NCBI GenBank assembly: GCA_910587155.1
Contig: CAJULA010000001.1
Span: forward strand, 46,867-110,866
From: an uncultured Lachnospiraceae bacterium
GTDB lineage: Bacteria; Bacillota; Clostridia; Lachnospirales; Lachnospiraceae
Reading direction: 5' to 3'
DNA: 64,000 bases
The notes beneath the pieces were generated by a model. It saw only the letters and a list, made by a program, of their open reading frames with translations, made no database searches and was not told the DNA's origin. The position numbers were made by a program, and so were the translations under genes. Each line of letters opens with the position of its first letter. Position 1 is the stretch's first letter. Positions 42,622-51,334 of the stretch are shown here, in pieces.

Positions 42622-43980
42622 ATGGGATTTTTTACTGATTTGAAAGAAGATCTGTCGCAGGCAGTGAATGAGCTGGCTGCGGACGAGCAGGCCGGAACGC
42701 GGGAAAAGGCAGGAGATGCGGAGCAGGCTGCCGTGGCGGATGATTTTGCATCGGAAGAAGAAATCTGGGCGGAAAATGAGAACTGGGCGGATGAAGACTG
42801 GGCGGAGGAAGCCCCGGCGGAGGCGCCCGGAACGAATGATATGGTGGAGAGACTCAGTTCCATGCTGGATAAGCTGGATGAGGAGAATGTGCTGCCCGAA
42901 GAGCCGGAGGCAAAGGAGAGCACCGGTATGGGAATCCTGGGGATGACAGCTCCGGGTGCGGATGAGGGCAGACTTTCGGCCGGTGAGCTGATGGCGGAAA
43001 CCGGACTGACAGAGGAAGAAATGCTGCAGATGGGACTTGCAGTGCCCGGGGACATATCAGAGGTGCCGGAAGAGTCTGCCGCGGCGGATACAGAGACAGA
43101 GCGCCTCTTTGACCTGTCTGAGGCGGAACCGACGCCAAAGGAGCCCGAAGCGGATGTAGCTGATTTTGCGCAGATACAGGCAGACGAAGAGATGACAGAA
43201 GTGTCAGAATCCGAATCGGAACAGCCGGAAATGGAGACGGCAGAGTCGCCAATGGAAGATCAGCCTGCGGACGATAAGGAGGCGGAGACTGACGGCGGTG
43301 TGACGGCAGTGGATTTTCTCAAAGCCGCAGAGCAGGAGGCAGTGAGCAGGGAAACGGAAACAGAGATGGAAGCAGGAGGGGAAAACAGGATGTTGGAAGA
43401 AACAGTGACAAGGGAAGATGTGACAGAGACAGAGACTGCGGAGGCAGCAATGCAGGAAGAGACTGCCGTAAGTGAGACTGTGCCGGAGGAGGATGCAGCG
43501 GAAGAGATACAGCCGCAGCGCATCGTCAGTGACGAAGTATCCGTGGTCACGGCCGGGATGAAGATCACAGGTGATGTGACATCCGACGGTTCCATGGAAG
43601 TGGTAGGTACGGTACAGGGAAATATAGAGATCTGGGGTAAGCTGAACGTAGCCGGCACAGTGTACGGCAATTCCAAGGCGATGGAAGTCTATGCGGAAAA
43701 TGCCCGTATCAGAGGCGAAGTCACCAGTGAAGGCAGTGTAAAGATCGGGCAGAGTTCCGTTATCATCGGCAATATTTATGCCACCAGTGCCGTGATTGCA
43801 GGAGCGGTCAAAGGAGATATTGACGTGCCGGGACCGGTGATCCTGGATACCACGGCCATCGTGATGGGCAATATTAAGGCAAAATCCGTACAGATCAACA
43901 ACGGTGCGGTAATTGAGGGTATGTGTTCCCTGGTATATGCGGATGTCAACCCGACTTCTTTCTTTGAAGCATTTCAATAA
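42622..43980 (+). CDS. bactofilin with long acidic N-terminal extension
   Basis: 452 residues from ATG 42622 with GGAGG upstream; a TTG 24 bases earlier is not needed. Residues about 1-305 are strongly acidic, Ala/Glu/Thr-rich and low-complexity (repeats like ETETAE). Only the C-terminal ~140 residues, from about 306 (VSVVTAGMKITGDVTSDGSMEVVG), form the right-handed beta-helix of bactofilins, with regular G-x-(I/V) turns. Bactofilins polymerise into filaments that guide cell-wall enzymes. The usual protein is 120-200 residues, so the extension is exceptional. Located between a peptidoglycan-type deacetylase and the UMP kinase/isoprenoid operon. Confidence 0.88.
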   Translation: MGFFTDLKEDLSQAVNELAADEQAGTREKAGDAEQAAVADDFASEEEIWAENENWADEDWAEEAPAEAPGTNDMVERLSSMLDKLDEENVLPEEPEAKESTGMGILGMTAPGADEGRLSAGELMAETGLTEEEMLQMGLAVPGDISEVPEESAAADTETERLFDLSEAEPTPKEPEADVADFAQIQADEEMTEVSESESEQPEMETAESPMEDQPADDKEAETDGGVTAVDFLKAAEQEAVSRETETEMEAGGENRMLEETVTREDVTETETAEAAMQEETAVSETVPEEDAAEEIQPQRIVSDEVSVVTAGMKITGDVTSDGSMEVVGTVQGNIEIWGKLNVAGTVYGNSKAMEVYAENARIRGEVTSEGSVKIGQSSVIIGNIYATSAVIAGAVKGDIDVPGPVILDTTAIVMGNIKAKSVQINNGAVIEGMCSLVYADVNPTSFFEAFQ

Positions 43981-44041
43981 ATCTGACAGGACCCGCGGCA
44001 GAGAGCCGGGGTATGGTTTTTGACAGGCGAGAGGAAGCAGA

Positions 44042-44737
44042 ATGCAGAGACTATTATTGAAACTCAGCGGAGAGGCGCTGGCAGGCGATAAAAAGACGGG
44101 CTTTGACGAACCGACGGTAAGGGATGTGGCCCTGCAGGTGAAAGAACTCACAGGCGACGGGATACAGACAGGGATCGTAATCGGCGGCGGCAATTTCTGG
44201 CGGGGGCGTTCCAGCGAAAATATTGACAGAACCAAAGCCGACCAGATCGGTATGCTGGCTACGGTCATGAACTGTATCTATGTCTCGGAGATATTCCGCT
44301 TCGTGGGTATGGAGACAGCAATACTGACCCCGTTTGCCTGCGGTTCCTTTACGGAGCTTTTTTCCAAGGACAGAGCCGTGGAATATTTCCGGCAGGGCAG
44401 GGTGGTGTTTTTTGCCGGCGGGACGGGCCATCCTTATTTTTCCACGGATACGGGTGTCGTGCTGCGTGCGGTGGAAGTGGAAGCGGATGTGATCCTGCTG
44501 GCCAAGGCAGTGGACGGTGTCTATGACGATGATCCACGGGTGAATCCTGCGGCGAGGCGGTATGACGAGGTTACGATTGACGAAGTGATCGCCAGAAATC
44601 TGCAGGTGGTGGATATGACAGCTTCTATTCTGGCGCGCGACAATAAAATGCCCATGTGGGTATTTGGGCTGAATGAGGAAAACAGCATTGTAAATACAGT
44701 GAAGGGTTCCTTTCATGGGACGAAAGTTACGGTTTAG
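44042..44737 (+). CDS. pyrH: UMP kinase
   Basis: 231 residues. LLLKLSGEAL start, IVIGGGNFWRG nucleotide/UMP loop, DRTKADQIGMLATVMN, and GTGHPYFSTDTG for substrate binding are all standard. The hexameric enzyme makes UDP from UMP with ATP and is usually activated by GTP and inhibited by UTP. The ATG at 44042 is preceded by AGAGGAAGCAGA. First gene of the conserved pyrH-frr-uppS-cdsA-dxr-rseP-ispG-polC block. Confidence 0.97.
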   Translation: MQRLLLKLSGEALAGDKKTGFDEPTVRDVALQVKELTGDGIQTGIVIGGGNFWRGRSSENIDRTKADQIGMLATVMNCIYVSEIFRFVGMETAILTPFACGSFTELFSKDRAVEYFRQGRVVFFAGGTGHPYFSTDTGVVLRAVEVEADVILLAKAVDGVYDDDPRVNPAARRYDEVTIDEVIARNLQVVDMTASILARDNKMPMWVFGLNEENSIVNTVKGSFHGTKVTV

Positions 44738-44752
44738 ACAGGAGGACGGGAC

Positions 44753-45304
44753 ATGGATGAAAGAATAAAAAAATTTGAGGACAGGATGCAGAAAGCCTAT
44801 GATTTTCTGTTGTCGGATTTTGCGACGATCCGGGCGGGAAGAGCCAATCCCCATGTGCTTGACAAGATAAAAGTGGATTATTACGGGACTCCCACGCCGA
44901 TCCAGCAGGTGGGTAATATCTCTGTCCCGGAGGCAAGGATGCTGCAGATTGCGCCCTGGGAGAAGAACCTGTTAAAATCCATTGAAAAGGCAATTCAGGT
45001 CTCGGATCTGGGGATTCATCCCACCAATGACGGCTCTGTGATCCGTCTGGTATTTCCGGAACTGACGGAAGAGCGAAGGAAGGATCTGGTAAAGGATATC
45101 AGGAAAAAAGGAGAAGAGGGCAAGGTGGCTGTCAGGAACGTTCGCCGGGATGGAAATGATTTCCTGAAAAAGCTTGGAAAAACCGAGATTTCCGAGGATG
45201 AGATCAAGCAGTTGGAGGATGAACTGCAGAAAACGACGGACAGGTTTATCAAAGAAATCGACAAGGCCGTGGAAGAGAAATCCAAGGATATCCTGACGGT
45301 ATAA
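44753..45304 (+). CDS. frr: ribosome recycling factor
   Basis: 183 residues, near the usual 185; ACAGGAGGACGGGAC upstream. All-helix plus small beta domain: RMQKAYDFLLSDFATIRAGRANP, PTPIQQVGNISVPEARML, PWEKNLLKSIEKAIQVSDLGIHPTNDG. With EF-G it splits the ribosome after termination. Position after pyrH is nearly universal in bacteria. Confidence 0.98.
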   Translation: MDERIKKFEDRMQKAYDFLLSDFATIRAGRANPHVLDKIKVDYYGTPTPIQQVGNISVPEARMLQIAPWEKNLLKSIEKAIQVSDLGIHPTNDGSVIRLVFPELTEERRKDLVKDIRKKGEEGKVAVRNVRRDGNDFLKKLGKTEISEDEIKQLEDELQKTTDRFIKEIDKAVEEKSKDILTV

Positions 45305-45388
45305 AATGATTACGATTACGAAAGACTAAGGGGCGGGCGCCGTATGAAATCAGGCAGCCTCCCCTTTGTGTTAAAAGAGGAAATTCAC

Positions 45389-46096
45389 ATGAACATACCA
45401 AGTCATGTAGCCATCATACTGGACGGCAACGGCAGATGGGCAAAGAGCAGAAATATGCCCAGAAATTACGGCCATGTGCAGGGCGCAAAGCAGGTGGAGC
45501 TGATCTGTGAAAAGGCATATAAAATGGGGATTCAGTATCTGACCGTCTATGCCTTTTCGACGGAAAACTGGGGCAGGCCAAAGGAGGAAGTGGATGCGCT
45601 GATGAAGCTGCTTCGAAACTATATGAAGACCTGTCTGAAAACAGCGGAAAAGAACAGAATGTGTGTGCGCGTTATCGGGGATAAGACCGGTCTGGCAGCG
45701 GATATACGTACCCGTATTGCGGAACTGGAAGAGGCCACGCTGCATAATGACGGGCTGCATTTTCAGATTGCCATCAACTATGGCGGACGGGATGAGATCC
45801 GCCGGGCGCTTGTGAGCATCGGCAGAGAGATCAGAGAGGGAAGGATCGATCCGGAGGAGATTTCCGAACAGCTGATCTCTGACCATCTGGATACCCATGG
45901 GATTCCCGATCCTGATCTGCTGATCCGGACCTGCGGAGAGCAGCGTATCTCAAATTTCCTGCCATGGCAGCTTGCCTATACGGAATTTTATGTGACACCG
46001 GTGCCCTGGCCTGATTTTGATGAAGTGGAATTGGGTAAAGCCATAGAAGCATACAATACCAGAGACAGAAGATATGGCGGTGTGAAGGAGGCTTAG
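45389..46096 (+). CDS. uppS: undecaprenyl diphosphate synthase
   Basis: 235 residues from ATG 45389 with AAGAGG eight bases upstream; the frame opens at 45344 but that start lacks a ribosome site. Catalytic Asp12 in ILDGNGRWAK, then RNYGHVQGAK, TVYAFSTENWGRP and the C-terminal RTCGEQRISNFLPWQ and TEFYVTPVPWPDFD. Adds isopentenyl units to farnesyl diphosphate to make the C55 lipid carrier for wall synthesis. Ends one base before cdsA. Confidence 0.97.
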   Translation: MNIPSHVAIILDGNGRWAKSRNMPRNYGHVQGAKQVELICEKAYKMGIQYLTVYAFSTENWGRPKEEVDALMKLLRNYMKTCLKTAEKNRMCVRVIGDKTGLAADIRTRIAELEEATLHNDGLHFQIAINYGGRDEIRRALVSIGREIREGRIDPEEISEQLISDHLDTHGIPDPDLLIRTCGEQRISNFLPWQLAYTEFYVTPVPWPDFDEVELGKAIEAYNTRDRRYGGVKEA

Positions 46097-46097
46097 C

Positions 46098-46946
46098 ATG
46101 GGAAAGAGGATCGTGAGCGGAGCCGGTGTACTGGTACTGGCCGTAGCGGCCATACTGGCCGGCGGTACTTATCTGGCGGCGGCGCTTGTCATCATTTCCT
46201 GTACTGCCTACAGGGAACTGTGCAAGGCTGTGGGCGTTCATGCCGGGGCGGGGATAGATGTGCTGGAGGCAGCCGGATATCTGGGAATACTGCTCTATTA
46301 TTTCCTGATCTGGCAGAGTACATCCGGTCCTGTATATCGGGGAGAGGCAGACACCATGCTCTTTCTTTTCATGCTGCTCATCGGGGAACTGATGCTGATG
46401 ATGGCCATCTATGTACTGACGTTTCCCAGGTATCGCTCAGAGCAGGTGATGGCGGCGTATTTCTGTATGATTTATGGCCCGGGTATGCTTTCTTTTATCT
46501 ATTTGACAGAGAGCATGAGATATGGCATATATATTGTATGGATGATCTTTATCAGTTCCTGGGTATGCGATACCTGTGCGTATTTTACCGGTATGGCTTT
46601 CGGAAAGCACCGGCTGGCGCCGATACTCAGCCCCAAGAAATCCATAGAAGGAGCTGTGGGCGGTGTGGCCGGATCGGCGCTGGCGGGTATGTTGTTTTCT
46701 TTTCTTGTGGCAGAGCAGGCCATACCGGACAGAAATGTAACCTGGGCGTTTGCTCTCCTGGGCGGTATCGGGGCTGTGATTTCCCAGATCGGGGATCTGG
46801 CAGCCTCGGCCATTAAAAGAAATCATGAGATCAAAGATTATGGCAGATGCATTCCCGGGCACGGCGGGATTATGGACCGCTTTGACAGTGTCATCTTTAC
46901 GGCGCCGGTGATCTATTTTATGGCAAGGTTATTGATAGGGGCATAG
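46098..46946 (+). CDS. cdsA: phosphatidate cytidylyltransferase
   Basis: 282 residues with about eight membrane segments. The family signature near the C-terminus is present as SAIKRNHEIKDYGRCIPGHGG followed by MDRFDS, whose Asp residues bind metal. Makes CDP-diacylglycerol from CTP and phosphatidic acid at the membrane, feeding all phospholipids. The ATG follows the uppS stop after one base, so the two are translated together. Confidence 0.96.
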   Translation: MGKRIVSGAGVLVLAVAAILAGGTYLAAALVIISCTAYRELCKAVGVHAGAGIDVLEAAGYLGILLYYFLIWQSTSGPVYRGEADTMLFLFMLLIGELMLMMAIYVLTFPRYRSEQVMAAYFCMIYGPGMLSFIYLTESMRYGIYIVWMIFISSWVCDTCAYFTGMAFGKHRLAPILSPKKSIEGAVGGVAGSALAGMLFSFLVAEQAIPDRNVTWAFALLGGIGAVISQIGDLAASAIKRNHEIKDYGRCIPGHGGIMDRFDSVIFTAPVIYFMARLLIGA

Positions 46947-46950
46947 ACAA

Positions 46951-48099
46951 ATGAAAAAAATCGGAATACTTGGTTCCACGGGTTCCATCGGTACACAGAC
47001 GTTGGAAATCGTACGCAGGCACAGAGAAGAGATACAGGTGACCGCGCTGGCCGCAGGCAGCAGCGTGGTTCTTATGGAACGGCAGATCAGAGAATTTTCT
47101 CCGCGGGCAGTGGCACTCTGGAGCGAAGAGGCCTGCCGTGATCTGCGGGTTCGGGTCCGTGATCTTGATATCAGGGTGCTGTCCGGTATGGAAGGACTGC
47201 TGGAAATTGCGGCCATGGAGGAGATGGATGCGCTGGTAACGGCTGTGGTGGGGATGATTGGCGTACGGCCTACCCTGGCGGCCATCGAACACGGCAAAGA
47301 CATCCTTCTTGCGAATAAGGAGACACTTGTCACAGCGGGGCATCTGCTGATGCCGCTGGCCAGGGAGAGAGGCGTGTCCGTCCTTCCGGTGGACAGTGAG
47401 CACAGCGCGATTTTTCAGTCTCTTAACGGAGAGAAAAGAAGCCGGGTCCGGAAGATACTGCTGACGGCTTCCGGCGGTCCTTTCAGAGGGAAGACGCGCA
47501 GTGAACTGGCGGGGATGCGTGCGGAGGACGCGCTGAAGCATCCCAACTGGTCCATGGGAAGAAAGATTACCATTGATTCCGCCACGCTTGTTAACAAGGG
47601 GCTGGAGGTGATGGAAGCCAAATGGCTCTTTGATGTGGAGCTGCCACAGATACAGGTGGTCGTGCAGCCGCAGAGTATCATTCACTCGATGGTGGAATAT
47701 GTGGACGGCAGTATCATTGCTCAGCTTGGCCTGCCGGATATGAAGCTGCCCATTCAGTATGCGCTGTTCTACCCGGACAGGAAACCGATGGATGCACCTT
47801 CGGTAGATTTTTATGAGCTGTCCCGGATTACGTTTGAAAAGCCGGATACAGAGACATTCCGCGGGCTGGCGCTGGCTTATCAGGCCATGGAGGCCGGAGG
47901 GAGTATGCCGACTGTGTACAATGCGGCCAATGAAAGAGCGGTCAGCCTGTTTCTGGATCACCGGATTTCTTTTCTGCAGATACCGGAGATTATGGAAGCA
48001 TGTATGGCAAAGCATCAGATATGCGCGCATCCGGATGTGGACGGGATTCTGGAAGCAGAACGGTGGACTTACGAAGTGATAGACTCTCTGCGCCTGTGA
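46951..48099 (+). CDS. dxr: 1-deoxy-D-xylulose-5-phosphate reductoisomerase
   Basis: 382 residues. N-terminal NADPH-binding GSTGSIGTQTLE, LLANKETLVTAG, metal-binding PVDSEHSA, ASGGPFRG, HPNWSMGRKITIDSATL and NKGLEVMEAKWLF are all textbook. Catalyses the second step of the MEP isoprenoid pathway and is the fosmidomycin target. Starts four bases after cdsA. The pathway's ispG gene is four genes downstream, beyond rseP and a kinase/phosphatase pair. Confidence 0.98.
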   Translation: MKKIGILGSTGSIGTQTLEIVRRHREEIQVTALAAGSSVVLMERQIREFSPRAVALWSEEACRDLRVRVRDLDIRVLSGMEGLLEIAAMEEMDALVTAVVGMIGVRPTLAAIEHGKDILLANKETLVTAGHLLMPLARERGVSVLPVDSEHSAIFQSLNGEKRSRVRKILLTASGGPFRGKTRSELAGMRAEDALKHPNWSMGRKITIDSATLVNKGLEVMEAKWLFDVELPQIQVVVQPQSIIHSMVEYVDGSIIAQLGLPDMKLPIQYALFYPDRKPMDAPSVDFYELSRITFEKPDTETFRGLALAYQAMEAGGSMPTVYNAANERAVSLFLDHRISFLQIPEIMEACMAKHQICAHPDVDGILEAERWTYEVIDSLRL

Positions 48100-48178
48100 C
48101 GGTGACGGGAGAGAGTGACGCGGCGCCCGGACGGGCAATGATGGGAACCGCCATAGATTAAATAAAGAAGGTGTTTTT

Positions 48179-49243
48179 TTGACGATCCTTATTTTTATCC
48201 TGATTATCTGTCTGATTGTGATCTCACATGAACTGGGACATTTTCTTCTGGCAAAGGCAAACGGCATTACGGTCAAAGAATTTTTTGTGGGTATGGGCCC
48301 CACCCTCTGTTCGTTTGAAAAAGGAGGGACCAAATATTCCCTCAAACTGTTCCCCGTGGGCGGCGCCTGTGTGTTTGAAGGTGAGGACGGCAAGACAGAT
48401 GAGGATGAGGAGGGGAAAGAGGTTCCCCTGACTGCGGGGGCTTTTCCCAATGCCAGCGTATGGGCGAGGATTTCCACAGTGCTGGCGGGCCCCGTCTTTA
48501 ACTTTATTCTGGCGTATCTGCTGGCAGTGGTCATCATAGGCACGACCTATTCGGACCGTCCCGTCATACAGGATGTGATTGACGGATTTCCGGCGCAGGA
48601 GGCGGGGATACAGGGCGGCGATCTGATCACACGTCTTGACGGAGAACGGGTTTATCTCTCCAGAGAGATCGGACTGATTACGATGCTCAGACAGGGGGAA
48701 ACGCTGACTGTGGAATACAGCCGGGACGGAGAGATTTATGAGACTGTCCTGACACCGAAGCTGGATGAGGAAAGCGGCAGATATCTGCTCGGTTTTCAGG
48801 GATATGCGGAATATTTCAAGTGTTCTCCCCTGCAGGTTTTGCAGTACAGCTATTATGAGGTGCGCTATGGCCTGAAAGCGACCGTGAAAAGCCTGCAGAT
48901 GCTGGTTCAGGGAAAGGCGGATAAAAATGAAGTATCCGGGCCGATCGGCATTGCCGTATTGGTGGACGATGTGGCAGAGCAGACCAGGCCTTACGGCCTG
49001 TGGGTGATGATTGTCAATATGATGAATCTTGCCATGCTGCTGTCGGTAAATCTCGGGGTGCTGAATCTGCTGCCCCTGCCGGCTCTGGACGGAGGCAGAC
49101 TGGTATTTCTGCTGCTGGAGGTCATACGCGGCAAGCCCATTCCGCCGGAAAAAGAAGGCATGGTGCATCTGGCGGGCTTTGCGGTATTGTGTGGCCTGAT
49201 GGTGCTGATTATGTATAATGACATTGTAAAACTGATTCAGTAA
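48179..49243 (+). CDS. rseP: RseP/RasP site-2 metalloprotease
   Basis: 354 residues from TTG 48179 with AAGAAGGTG upstream. Zinc site HELGH at residues 17-21 in the first membrane segment. A PDZ domain follows near residues 125-200 (GFPAQEAGIQGGDLITRLDGERV), and the C-terminal LLPLPALDGGRLVFLL provides the third ligand. Cuts membrane segments of anti-sigma factors and leftover signal peptides. Standard place in Firmicutes between dxr and the following genes, though here proS is absent and a phosphatase/kinase pair follows. Confidence 0.95.
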   Translation: MTILIFILIICLIVISHELGHFLLAKANGITVKEFFVGMGPTLCSFEKGGTKYSLKLFPVGGACVFEGEDGKTDEDEEGKEVPLTAGAFPNASVWARISTVLAGPVFNFILAYLLAVVIIGTTYSDRPVIQDVIDGFPAQEAGIQGGDLITRLDGERVYLSREIGLITMLRQGETLTVEYSRDGEIYETVLTPKLDEESGRYLLGFQGYAEYFKCSPLQVLQYSYYEVRYGLKATVKSLQMLVQGKADKNEVSGPIGIAVLVDDVAEQTRPYGLWVMIVNMMNLAMLLSVNLGVLNLLPLPALDGGRLVFLLLEVIRGKPIPPEKEGMVHLAGFAVLCGLMVLIMYNDIVKLIQ

Positions 49244-49276
49244 GACGGGGCGCCCGTCTGTGTAAAAGGAGAAACT

Positions 49277-50029
49277 ATGCGGATGCAGACCGGTATTTAC
49301 TGGTCGGCGGCCGCAGGAGGCGGCAAAAATCAGGATTCTCTTTCTCTGCAGCATATCCGCCTGCAAAGAGGGGAATGCCTGCTGGCCGCAGTCTGCGACG
49401 GTATCGGCAGCCTGCCAGCCTCTCAGCAGGCCGGCAGCTGCGCCATCCATTGCCTGACCGACTGGTTTTATCACGAAGGAAAAAATCTGATCCTTCAAAA
49501 CAGTTCGCGAGAACTGATCTTACTTGCCCTTCAGAGGCAATTCCATCTTATTCAGGAAAATCTCAGACAATTCCAGAAAAAGCAAAACAGCGAAACAGGA
49601 AGCACACTCAGTGCAGTCCTCATCATCAGAAACAGCTATTATCTGCTTCACATCGGCGACAGCCGTATCTACCGCATTCGGAGACGAAAAATTCCAGGAT
49701 GCAGACAAAGATACCAGATATGCTGCCTGACACGGGATGACACAGACTGGCAGGGACGCCTTCTGAAATGCGTTGGCGTATCGGGGGAGGACCGGGCCGT
49801 CATCGAGGCAGGCCGTCTTTTGGCACGTACCTGTTTTTTGCTTTGTACGGACGGTTTTTACCGCGGAAACAAAGAAGTGAGTATGAGTCAGGTATTGGGG
49901 CCGCTGCTGGATGGGTCCCCGGCCGGAAATACCAGGATGTTTGACCGGCGGCTGGAGCTTCTTGGACAGCAGTCCGCGATGGCCGGCAGCAGAGACCATA
50001 TGGCAGCGGTCGGGATTGTGGTTCAGTGA
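49277..50029 (+). CDS. PP2C-family Ser/Thr phosphatase
   Basis: 250 residues; AAAAGGAGAAACT upstream, 33 bases after rseP. Metal ligands are visible: N18-Q-D20, CDGIG (D41), GDSRIYRIR, CTDGFY, and SRDHMAAVGIV. The fold is compact, near the PrpC/Stp size. It removes phosphates from Ser/Thr of target proteins and typically counters a Hanks-type kinase; the next gene is exactly that, 14 bases on. The usual prpC-prkC locus in Firmicutes lies beside rsgA/rpe, so its place inside the isoprenoid block is unusual. Confidence 0.87.
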   Translation: MRMQTGIYWSAAAGGGKNQDSLSLQHIRLQRGECLLAAVCDGIGSLPASQQAGSCAIHCLTDWFYHEGKNLILQNSSRELILLALQRQFHLIQENLRQFQKKQNSETGSTLSAVLIIRNSYYLLHIGDSRIYRIRRRKIPGCRQRYQICCLTRDDTDWQGRLLKCVGVSGEDRAVIEAGRLLARTCFLLCTDGFYRGNKEVSMSQVLGPLLDGSPAGNTRMFDRRLELLGQQSAMAGSRDHMAAVGIVVQ

Positions 50030-50043
50030 GGAAGGAGGATGGG

Positions 50044-51210
50044 ATGGATCAACGGTATCGGATAATAAAGAAGGTGGCAGAGGGCGGCAGCGGGGAGACT
50101 TATCTTGTATGGGACAAGCGTCTGGAGCAGAACTGGGTGATGAAGCGGATCAGGACAGGGAGAGAAGGCGGAGAGGAGGCGGCGCTGCGGGAGATGGCGG
50201 CGCTGCGGCAGATCCGCCGGGAAGGGATCCCTGTGCTGGCGGATATCTGGTATGAGAGAGAGGCGATATGTCTGGTTATGGAATATATGACAGGTGTGTC
50301 GTTGGAGGAAACGGTGCGCGAAGGAGGGGCAATGAAAGAAGAAGATGCCGTGAGGCTTGCCCTGCAGATGGCAGAGCTGGTGGAATTTTTGCATGAATTG
50401 CCACAGAAGCTGATTCATGGGGATTTAAAGCCCTCCAATCTGCTGCTTTGCCAGGGCAGGGCGGCGCTTCTGGATTTTGGAGGGGCCGTTTTTCAAAACA
50501 GCCACCGCCAGGATGGGGGCTGCTATTATACGCCGGGATATGCCGCACCGGAGCTGGAGGCGGGCGGCGGGGTGAGCGTCGCAAGCGATATTTATGCCTT
50601 TGGCGCCACACTGTTTTTTCTTGTGACCGGAGAGAGGCCGGACAGTGACAGGGGTATTTATCCGATCAGAGAGCAGTACCCGACGCTTTCCGGCAGGCTG
50701 GAACAGATTATACTGGCATGTACGAAGGAAGAGCCGCAGGACCGCTGTGCTTCCATGGGAGAAGTAAAAAGGGAATTGCAGGAGGTGCTTCTTTCCTTTG
50801 GCAGGCAGGGGTGGTCGTGTGGAAAAAGGAAAAGAAAGCCGCCGGAGAATGGCGCAGGACATATTTTCACAGCTGTAAGGTCGGTACTGTTGACGGAAGG
50901 GAAGTTCCGGGGATATGGCAGGCGTATTGTCCGGGCAATGCTATTGTTGTTTACCGGCATATGTATGGGGCTTTCCGCCGGGCCGGGGGCTGCCCATGCC
51001 GCACAGATATTACCGGTCAGCATCCGCAACCAGGCGGGGGAAAGGATACTGGTGGATTATGACGCGGTTTATTATACGAAGGAAAATCCCATGTTTGAGC
51101 TCCCGCTGAAATATTTTGAGCCCGGGCGGAAATATATCGTGACGATCCGGCAGGAAGATCAGAGCGAGGGGCTGATCAGGGAACGTTCCCTTATGATATG
51201 TTCGGAATAG
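50044..51210 (+). CDS. membrane-anchored Hanks-type Ser/Thr protein kinase
   Basis: 388 residues from ATG 50044 with GGAAGGAGG upstream; an in-frame GTG at 50026 overlaps the phosphatase stop but is too near. Kinase landmarks: glycine loop EGGSGETYLV (residues 13-22), Lys34 in VMKRI, catalytic D127 in HGDLKPSN (Arg of HRD is Gly), D144 in DFGG, and SDIYAFGATLF. After residue about 270 comes a basic stretch, one membrane segment (AMLLLFTGICMGLSAG) and a ~75-residue outer domain without PASTA repeats. The HGD form suggests no activation-loop Arg control. Likely partner of the PP2C upstream; signal and targets unknown. Confidence 0.87.
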   Translation: MDQRYRIIKKVAEGGSGETYLVWDKRLEQNWVMKRIRTGREGGEEAALREMAALRQIRREGIPVLADIWYEREAICLVMEYMTGVSLEETVREGGAMKEEDAVRLALQMAELVEFLHELPQKLIHGDLKPSNLLLCQGRAALLDFGGAVFQNSHRQDGGCYYTPGYAAPELEAGGGVSVASDIYAFGATLFFLVTGERPDSDRGIYPIREQYPTLSGRLEQIILACTKEEPQDRCASMGEVKRELQEVLLSFGRQGWSCGKRKRKPPENGAGHIFTAVRSVLLTEGKFRGYGRRIVRAMLLLFTGICMGLSAGPGAAHAAQILPVSIRNQAGERILVDYDAVYYTKENPMFELPLKYFEPGRKYIVTIRQEDQSEGLIRERSLMICSE

Positions 51211-51334
51211 ATTTTGGATGGGAAAACTTGTTTTTTACAGGAGCAGATGATAAGATAAAACAGTTCAGACAAGTCTGCCCGGGATGTGGTGTGGGCAGGA
51301 TACGGATACAGCAGACAGGAGCAGGAGGAGCGAA

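Noticed and set aside
48100..48178. Extra small gene between dxr and rseP
   Set aside because: No start with ribosome site and no open frame of useful length; the gap is a short spacer.
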